From: Globomyces pollinis-pini
Lineage: Eukaryota > Chytridiomycota > Chytridiomycetes > Rhizophydiales > Globomycetaceae
Direction: 5' to 3'
Assembly: GCA_025399215.1 (NCBI GenBank)
Contig: MU621417.1
Span: 1-18,600, forward strand
DNA length: 18,600 nucleotides
The translations under genes and the position numbers were made by a program. This document shows, piece after piece, positions 1-5,403 of the stretch. The notes under the pieces are model-generated. The model made no database searches. It was not told the DNA's origin and saw only the letters and a program-made list of their open reading frames with translations. Numbering within the stretch: position 1 is the first letter of the stretch; every line of letters starts with the position of its first letter.

Positions 1-15
1 ATTGACAGGATTGGT

Positions 16-150
16 TTAGACGATATAGTTCCTTCTGAAGAACACCGAAGATCGTTTAACTTTTGGTGGAGTGATATTGATTGATTTCAATTCAGATTGA
101 ATTTTCATTTGGGAATCGGTAGAAATTACAGGAGTTTGATAGTTTTGCAT
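16..150 (-). CDS. Small 44-aa protein, member A of a local paralogous family
   Basis: An ATG at 150 opens a 44-codon frame on the minus strand that closes with TAA at 16-18. The protein starts MQNYQTPV, the same eight residues as the 44-aa protein at 2203-2337. The first 20 nt of the two coding regions are identical. The match continues weakly: INITPPKV here against INVCPTKA there, at the same residue numbers, then a hydrophobic tail with one basic residue (VFFRRNYIV against MFIAKPSLI). A TATAAAA box lies 46 bp upstream of the ATG on the minus strand. I see no signal peptide, membrane segment or known domain, and the function is unknown. The equal length, shared start and shared promoter element argue that it is a real gene. 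It could also be the first exon of a longer gene that continues beyond the window edge. Confidence 0.5.
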   Translation of the reverse strand: MQNYQTPVISTDSQMKIQSELKSINITPPKVKRSSVFFRRNYIV

Positions 151-195
151 TTGATTCAATAAATTAATTGAAATTCCATACTCAAATCTTGTACC

Positions 196-202
196 TTTTA
201 TA
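196..202 (-). promoter_or_regulatory. TATA box of small gene A
   Basis: TATAAAA on the minus strand, 46 bp upstream of the ATG at 150. From this box to the ATG, the leader resembles that of the 63-aa gene at 1156: both contain ACAAGATTTG and then TTAATTTATT shortly before the start codon. Confidence 0.5.
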
Positions 203-248
203 GTTTTCAGATCGATTAAATTTTTTGATGGGGTTTGAATTCATCTTG

Positions 249-268
249 AAATTGACCGTTCCTTATTT
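249..268 (-). promoter_or_regulatory. 20-bp promoter element shared with small gene B
   Basis: On the minus strand this reads AAATAAGGAACGGTCAATTT. The identical 20-mer occurs on the plus strand at 2064-2083. In both places it lies upstream of a TATA box and a 44-aa gene, in the same orientation relative to the gene (46 bp from the TATA box here, 57 bp there). It is either a conserved activator site or residue of the duplication that made the two genes. Confidence 0.5.
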
Positions 269-1106
269 TTTTAATGTAACACGAAATTATCGCATGGTTG
301 GTTCAAAACTGTGTATCGAACGACCAGTAAGCATGCGAGAACTATTTGACTTGTTTAGGATGTATAGGACCGAGTTAGAATTGTATTTGTTGTTGCTGAC
401 TTTGATTGGATTGGTTTAGGTTGTCACTTGATGCTGAAAGGCGTAGGTTCGCTCAAAAAAACCCATAGCCATTTTACTTTAATGGATAATGAAATACTAA
501 AAGAAATTAAAGAATGTGACTCAGATGATGGGAAAAAAGCGCTTTTCTGATGAATGACTAAAGGCATTGTTAAATATTCATTGAGTTGGTTTGGATGGTC
601 AAACTGGAATTGTGTGGTGGGTTTAATCGACGATTCATTAATCAAACTTTTACCAATATCAACTCATCTATATGTGAATTTTATGAGTGCAATTTTCGGT
701 AGGTGATGATTGTACTATATCAAACTTCAACAACGTGTCTTGTCTTGCCAGTTTTTTCTCACAACCATTATTTATATAAATGAATATTAGAGTCAACAGA
801 GTGAAATGTATTATTACACGCACGCATGTTTACAAACAAGTACTTAAAAACCATTGTACTCGAATGTTTACAAACCAATACTGATTCCACTGGAATTACT
901 GTTGGACTTTCCCTGTCATCTTTATTTCGCTTTAGTAAATAATGACATGAATTAAATCAGATGAATCATGATGTTATTTTTTCCACTTGATTGATGGATA
1001 TGGTGATTTTCAGATTTGACGTGTCTATGGCTGTGCAGCCAAGGCTCAATACCAAAAAGCGTTCCAAAAGAGGGCGAATGACACAGATGACTGATACATT
1101 GACGGG
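269..1106. other. Intergenic region between small genes A and C
   Basis: No convincing gene is visible. The open frames here are short and start with TTG. There are imperfect copies of two short strings: AGAGTCAACAGAGTGAAATGTA near 791 resembles a stretch near 1669, and TGTTTACAAAC occurs twice between 825 and 880. One TGACTCA site lies at about 517. The stretch probably holds the promoters of the two flanking, divergently oriented small genes. Confidence 0.4.
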
Positions 1107-1113
1107 TATAAAA
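1086..1113 (+). promoter_or_regulatory. Core promoter of small gene C
   Basis: A GATGACTG motif at 1086-1093 is followed by TATAAAA at 1107-1113, 42 bp before the ATG at 1156. The same GATGACTG motif, as an inverted pair, stands just before the TATA box of small gene B. The leader after the TATA box resembles that of gene A. Confidence 0.5.
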
Positions 1114-1155
1114 CAAACACAAGATTTGGAATAGAAAATCATTAATTTATTTATT

Positions 1156-1347
1156 ATGACAAAATCATTCCCTCCAAGTTATTATGCCAACTTTATGCCA
1201 AAGAACACCACTTTCGCGATGCCTAATGTGACTACCCCAGAGGTTCTTCAATCATTCCCTACTGGACAATCTAATACTTCCACTACTTCGTCAATTACTT
1301 TAGCTTATTTATCTGCCAAGGAAAGTGTAAACAAAATGATGAAATAA
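1156..1347 (+). CDS. Small 63-aa Ser/Thr/Pro-rich protein, member C
   Basis: An ATG-started frame of 63 codons, ending in TAA, with a TATA box upstream and an AATAAA-type signal about 45 nt after the stop (near 1391). The protein is polar, rich in Ser, Thr, Pro and Asn, with no signal peptide, membrane helix or known domain. Residues 23-30 (PNVTTPEV) resemble INITPPKV and INVCPTKA at nearly the same position in the two 44-aa proteins A and B. Its TATA box and leader resemble those of gene A. I infer one small-protein family with shared control; the protein-level link to C is weak. Function unknown. Confidence 0.5.
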   Translation: MTKSFPPSYYANFMPKNTTFAMPNVTTPEVLQSFPTGQSNTSTTSSITLAYLSAKESVNKMMK

Positions 1348-2063
1348 GCTACCCTTATGTGAACGTAACATTTTAAATTATTTTTTTGTTAATAAAACTA
1401 CTGAATTTACTCTTGAAATGATTTTAAAATATTAACTGATACACTTGAGAACAACTTAGTATATAAGACGATTAAAGCATTAAAGTTTTTCGTTTAATTT
1501 CACCATTGTATGTGGGTGAGTATCATTTCGAATTGGATCCATTGAGATTCTATCTACCTACTGACTATCGCAGTCAAATTCCATCTTGTGTAGTGAATAG
1601 TTTAATTTAATTTTCTACATCAACGATTTGTTACGCCCTATCTTTCAACCACTACTTATACTCATTAGAGCCAATGGAGTGACATGTAATTGTATAATGA
1701 AATTTATTTGCATTGACAATTTTTGCTTTCTTTAATGAAGATGCAACACAAATATAAGCTGCTGTTGAGTCACAGCGAAAATAAATTGAACGTTTCGAAT
1801 AGATTACCATTCATTAAATTGAGCACTGAGCCTACAATAAAGAATTCCAAATAGGAAGTGGCAGTGTCGCTTCTTTTGAAACGATTGAACAACGTTTTTT
1901 TTAGATGGATGAAAACTACAGGGAAAACGTTTCCAATTAACAATGAAAATTAATGCATGAGGATTCTTAATAATCCAATGAAACTAATAGTCAATAGTCC
2001 AGAACTATACAAGGTACCTTTGTATCAAACTCCAATTTCACTCACCCACAATTGTTTCATAAG
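1348..2063. other. Intergenic region between small genes C and B
   Basis: Holds the probable polyadenylation signal of gene C (AATAAA near 1391). No frame longer than about 20 codons with an ATG stands out. A TATATAAG string near 1460 is followed by an ATG at 1509, but that frame closes after 11 codons. Near 2025 the string TATCAAACTCC repeats part of the start of genes A and B without an ATG; it may be a relic of the duplication. Confidence 0.35.
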
Positions 2064-2147
2064 AAATAAGGAACGGTCAATTTTATTCAGCCATTCGACC
2101 AAAACAGTTTGATGACTGTCCAGTCATCAGTCATTTCGAGTATAAAA
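2064..2147 (+). promoter_or_regulatory. Promoter of small gene B with palindrome and TATA box
   Basis: The 20-bp element shared with gene A lies at 2064-2083. At 2111-2128 there is a perfect palindrome, GATGACTG-TC-CAGTCATC, followed by a third CAGTCAT at 2128-2134. A TATAAAA box at 2141-2147 is 55 bp from the ATG at 2203. The palindrome arms contain the TGACT half-site typical of bZIP factors. A bZIP regulator is therefore possible, but this is inference. Confidence 0.5.
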
Positions 2148-2202
2148 ACAGTTGAATAATTCATATTCTAATCATTCTAAATTTTAATTATTATATTCTA
2201 AC

Positions 2203-2337
2203 ATGCAAAACTATCAAACTCCAGTGTCAGTTTCTGTTCCACAAACCAAGGATGTTCAAACCAAGAGAACAATCAATGTGTGTCCTACCAAAGCACAACA
2301 ACCTGGTATGTTTATTGCCAAACCATCGTTAATCTAA
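2203..2337 (+). CDS. Small 44-aa protein, member B (or first exon of the fascin-repeat gene)
   Basis: The ATG at 2203 opens a 44-codon frame with TAA at 2335-2337. It starts MQNYQTPV exactly like member A and has the same length. Similarity extends to the C-terminal hydrophobic tail, which suggests the frame is read to this stop. A textbook donor, GTATGT, lies inside the frame at 2306. Splicing from it to an AG at 2447-2448 would join residues 1-34 in frame to the beta-trefoil protein downstream (GGA codon, then PVTFKS). Splicing to the better-looking acceptor CAG at 2427-2429 would be out of frame. So this is either an independent small protein, an alternative exon, or both. Function unknown. 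Confidence 0.5.
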   Translation: MQNYQTPVSVSVPQTKDVQTKRTINVCPTKAQQPGMFIAKPSLI

Positions 2338-2435
2338 ATGATGGTCTTTAACTTATTTAATGTTTTCAAAATAAACGTATATTTATTAACCTGATTTTGA
2401 ATTGCCAATTTTTTTTGAGTCTAATTCAGGCGCCA

Positions 2436-3197
2436 ATGACTATTCAAGGACCAGTGACGTTCAAATCAGCTCACGGAACTTATTTGCGAGCACAACCTGG
2501 TGGAGAAGGTTCAAAATTAGACTTACAAACACAAGCAGATGAATGGGAGCAATTTACCATTCAAACTAATCGTGCTTTTATAAAGTCATATCATGGCACG
2601 TTCTTAAGTGCCCAACCTGGGGGTGCGGGTTCAATAGTAGACTTGAAAGCAAACATGGGACGCTGGGAAACATTTACTATTGAAACTGTGGATGACAATC
2701 ATGTGGCTATTAGATCTTGCCATGGAACAGTTCTTAGAGCTCAGCCTGGGGGAGAAGGTGCTACGTTAGACCTTCAAACACAAGTTGGAGATTGGGAAAA
2801 ATTTACTCTTGAACTTTTAGAAGACGGCTTAATTGCTATCAAATCTTTCCATGGAACCTATCTTCGAGCTCACGAATCTAATTCTATCGTTGATATGCAG
2901 ACCCAAGTTGGTGATTGGGAAAAGTTTACCATTATTCCAATTGACGTTTCAATTAAATCGTGTCATGGAACGTATCTTCGAGCTCATCCTGGTGGGGTAG
3001 GATCTTTAGTTGATCTACAAACTCAAGTAGGTGATTGGGAAACCTTTACTATTGAACCAATTAAAGGTAATGTTGTCTACATCAAGTCGTCCCATGGAAC
3101 TGTCCTTAGAGCTCATCCGGGAGGAGAAGGCTCTAAGGTTGATTTACAAACTCAAGTAGGAGATTGGGAAAAATTCGTTCTTGCTAGTGTTTATTAA
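2436..3197 (+). CDS. Fascin/hisactophilin-like double beta-trefoil protein
   Basis: From the ATG at 2436 the protein has 253 residues, almost all made of six repeats of about 42 residues. Each has the pattern [IV]xIKSxHGTYLRAxPGGxGSxVDLQTQVGDWExFTI. One beta-trefoil has three such repeats, so this is two trefoils side by side. The HGT-(Y/F/V)-L-(R/S)-A core is that of fascin and hisactophilin, which bind actin filaments; some trefoils of this kind bind sugars or lipids instead. Repeat 4 lacks four residues in the loop (HESNSIVD in place of HPGGxGSxVD). No signal peptide is visible, so it is probably cytosolic. The repeats are close at DNA level, which suggests recent tandem growth. A poly(A) signal AATAAA follows near 3209. 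An upstream exon from 2203-2305 is possible (283 residues in total). Confidence 0.75.
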   Translation: MTIQGPVTFKSAHGTYLRAQPGGEGSKLDLQTQADEWEQFTIQTNRAFIKSYHGTFLSAQPGGAGSIVDLKANMGRWETFTIETVDDNHVAIRSCHGTVLRAQPGGEGATLDLQTQVGDWEKFTLELLEDGLIAIKSFHGTYLRAHESNSIVDMQTQVGDWEKFTIIPIDVSIKSCHGTYLRAHPGGVGSLVDLQTQVGDWETFTIEPIKGNVVYIKSSHGTVLRAHPGGEGSKVDLQTQVGDWEKFVLASVY

Positions 3198-3910
3198 AGG
3201 TGTCTTTCAATAAAAATATTAGATCATTCCAATAAACATTCAAAGGCTTGTTGTATTTGATTCCAGATCATTTCAACATGGGTTCATTATCTTAAGACTT
3301 AGATGATGGGATGTGGATATTGTGATCCTATCGGAATGAAAAATATAATGTTTTAGTTATCCAATATATATGAATCGAAACACATCATTCTGGCCTTTAC
3401 CTTAAAACTTTCTTGTAAGCACACAATATATCACTTGTTTTTTACGTGTTCTGTTGATACATGTAAACAAATTTGTTACATTTATTTACTGGGTAGTGAT
3501 TACGTTCAAGATTTTCCAAGATTTGTCAACACTAGATCTCATTCTTTGACATGGATCCTATTCAATTCTTCTGAAAATGAGTGGCATGGTCTTCTTTTTA
3601 GACACTTTGCAAGCATATCCGGCATCGGAGAAGATCCGGTACCGTTATCCTAAACTCTTGAAACTATTCTGAATGATAAAATTTGATGTTGGTTGTATTA
3701 CTAAATCAAAAACGAGCAAATATATTAAAAGAGAACTATAGGTTTTGAAATACTGTCAAACAAAAAACTTTTAAAACATATAAATGGAATACATCAAAAG
3801 TAAAATTATATTGCAGTATTGGTATATGACAAAACAAAAACAAAAATAGAAAATCGAATTCAGTCCAAAGAATCTATTCAATAGTATTCAAGGATAAAAA
3901 GATCAAGATT
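3198..3910. other. Intergenic region between convergent fascin-repeat and bZIP genes
   Basis: Contains the 3' ends of both neighbours. No intact gene is visible: the 72-codon plus-strand frame at 3435-3653 starts with TTG and lacks family features. The stretch 3530-3655 is less AT-rich than its surroundings, and its minus strand encodes RING-like words in two different frames (see findings). It may be a gene relic. Confidence 0.35.
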
Positions 3911-4597
3911 TTAATTGGTACATTGAAATAACAACATTTGAGTTTCATCCAATTGAACTTTAAGTTGATGAATACGTTGTTGTAAATCTTGTTCACGAAT
4001 TTGCCAAGCATCACGTTCTTTTTCAATAACTGCTAATTTAACTGCCATATCAAATTTATCTTGTTCAATTTGTTGGACTTGTTGTTGAGCCATTTGAAGT
4101 TGATTGGATCGCTTTTCACGACATCGTTTAGCAGCTTCATTTTGACGTTGTCGTTTCTTTAATAGTACTGGATCTTCATCCGTTAAGGATCGTTTTTTTG
4201 TTTTGTGTTTGATTGGTGAAAGTGATTGACAAGATGTTGACTTTGTGATTGATTTAGGAGATGATACCATTTCGCGTTGTTTAGGAGATGATACCATTTC
4301 AGGTTGTGGAGATGATACGATTTCAACGGATCGAGGTGATGGATATTGAAATTGTATTGGAGGGGATTCTACCTTCAATGGAACGATATCAGACACCAAA
4401 GAGTAAAAATCGGGAGAAATAGTTGCTTGAGGAGCATAAATGGCAGGTAAATACATATCATTAAATTCAACATGATCTTTTTCATGTAACGTAGTTTTGT
4501 TTAAATCAGATCTTAATGATTCAAACCAAGTATCAAAATCTTGAGTTAATTCTTTTACTTTATGTTTGACTGGTAAATTATTCTTAATGTGACACAT
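3911..4597 (-). CDS. bZIP transcription factor, GCN4-like
   Basis: The protein has 228 residues from the ATG at 4597; the longer open frame to 4603 begins with TTG. A C-terminal bZIP has DPVLLKKRQRQNEAAKRCREKR around residues 143-163, with the signature N-x2-AA-x2-CR (Asn153, Cys159, Arg160), followed by a coiled-coil to the C-terminus. The DP-x2-LKKR lead-in is like the GCN4/CPC1 group, activators of amino-acid biosynthesis that bind TGACTCA. The N-terminal half is acidic and Pro/Ser-rich, as expected for an activation domain, and contains three VSSP-type repeats (about residues 96-117) from a tandem DNA repeat. The gene is intronless. Several TGACTCA sites lie 86-330 bp upstream, so autoregulation is likely. 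Exact target group is inference. Confidence 0.85.
   Translation of the reverse strand: MCHIKNNLPVKHKVKELTQDFDTWFESLRSDLNKTTLHEKDHVEFNDMYLPAIYAPQATISPDFYSLVSDIVPLKVESPPIQFQYPSPRSVEIVSSPQPEMVSSPKQREMVSSPKSITKSTSCQSLSPIKHKTKKRSLTDEDPVLLKKRQRQNEAAKRCREKRSNQLQMAQQQVQQIEQDKFDMAVKLAVIEKERDAWQIREQDLQQRIHQLKVQLDETQMLLFQCTN
4258..4325 (-). repeat. Tandem repeat coding VSSP units in the bZIP gene
   Basis: Three imperfect copies of a 24-30 bp unit containing GGAGATGATACCATTTC (plus-strand reading) encode EIVSSPQP, EMVSSPKQR and EMVSSPKS. Ser-Pro pairs are possible proline-directed kinase sites. Confidence 0.7.
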
Positions 4598-4631
4598 TTT
4601 CAAATAATATTGACAAAATATTTTTCACCAT
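4584..4631 (-). other. Possible upstream ORF overlapping the bZIP start
   Basis: An upstream ATG at 4631 opens a 15-codon frame that runs out of frame across the bZIP start codon at 4597 and stops at 4584-4586. If the transcript begins upstream of 4631, this would reduce translation of the main frame, in the way uORFs control GCN4. The uATG lies within a TATAAATG string that could instead be the TATA box, in which case the uORF is not transcribed. Confidence 0.3.
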
Positions 4632-4682
4632 TTATATTGAATGTTGAGGTTGATTCCAAGCCACGATTGTTATTACTTTTAT

Positions 4683-4927
4683 TGACTCAAATTGATTCGT
4701 ATTTGGAATATTTGACTCATCTTGACGAATGATTCAATCAAATGACTCTAATGGTTAATTTATCTGTCATTTATTGGATCTTGATTGAAGTTCATCGTGT
4801 ATAAAATCAAACCTAATTGCATTTGTACTCGTGTAAATGGTTGTCATTGGTATATATCCGACTTTATAACGGTAATATGAATCATTTCCATTCTCATTGA
4901 TTCTTAATATGACTCATTTTGAGTCAT
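4683..4927 (-). promoter_or_regulatory. Array of TGACTCA (bZIP) sites upstream of the bZIP gene
   Basis: TGACTCA occurs at 4683-4689 and 4713-4719, with a one-mismatch TGACTCT at 4743-4749; the three starts are exactly 30 bp apart. A perfect 19-bp palindrome at 4909-4927, ATGACTCATTTTGAGTCAT, contains two further sites facing each other. TGACTCA is the known binding site of GCN4/AP-1-type bZIP proteins, and this array is the upstream region of a GCN4-like bZIP gene. I infer autoregulation. Confidence 0.6.
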
Positions 4928-4931
4928 ACTC

Positions 4932-5149
4932 AAAGTGGCGTTTGAAAGTGTTTAATGATGGATTATTCAAAGATGGCTGGTTATCCAATGTGAGGATAGA
5001 GACTATCCCAATGTCATTCAACATTCATGATGATTCAAAATGATTTCCATATCATTTTTTCAACGGGCGAAAAAAAGAAGAGGTGAGAATGGTTTTGTGT
5101 TTCAAAACTTGTTTTGAATGAATGCTGTACCACCGGATTTTTTATATAT
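4932..5149. other. Intergenic region upstream of the bZIP array
   Basis: AT-rich DNA between the bZIP promoter array and the kinase relic at 5150-5250. No gene, RNA gene or clear repeat is visible. Confidence 0.3.
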
Positions 5150-5250
5150 CAATAAACGAATTGTCATCCATCATCAAACCGATATCGCAGTAGGTTTGGT
5201 CAGGTTGATGATTGATTTGATCTCATTGCGGGAATCCATAACGCGACCTA
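5150..5250 (-). pseudogene. Decayed duplicate of a kinase segment
   Basis: The stretch 5178-5245 is a diverged copy of 5636-5705 in the adjacent kinase gene: GATATCGCAGTAGG, TTTGGTCAGGTT and TTGCGGG occur in the same order and spacing. On the minus strand it encodes SIINLTKP, against SIMNLTKP in the kinase, but one base is missing in a run of G. The following CDIW is therefore read out of frame. Just before it, CGAATTGTC (5158-5166) may match the kinase near 5534, with the part between deleted. This looks like the remnant of a tandem duplication. Confidence 0.55.
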
Positions 5251-5403
5251 CAAACAATGGATCCAGAAATCCAAAACACAATGTACTACCACTGAATTCA
5301 TATTCAATCAAAACAAAAGTAATATCCAAATAATTCAAATGATTCATTCTATTAGGTATACATAAAAAAATAAACAATAAAAACAAACAAGATGAAAAAA
5401 AAA

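Noticed and set aside
225..419. Plus-strand frame of 64 codons
   Set aside because: Starts with TTG, overlaps the promoter of gene A and has no family feature.
424..645. Minus-strand frame of 73 codons
   Set aside because: Starts with TTG, has no promoter or motif, and its composition looks like chance.
1027..1134. ATG-started frame of 35 codons running through the TATA box of gene C
   Set aside because: It overlaps the core promoter and leader of gene C, and I recognise no similarity; probably chance.
2306..2429. Splice from GTATGT at 2306 to the CAG at 2427-2429
   Set aside because: It shifts the trefoil repeats out of frame and stops after about 40 codons.
3435..3653. Plus-strand frame of 72 codons
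   Set aside because: Starts with TTG and reads like chance; the only coding-like words in this patch are on the other strand.
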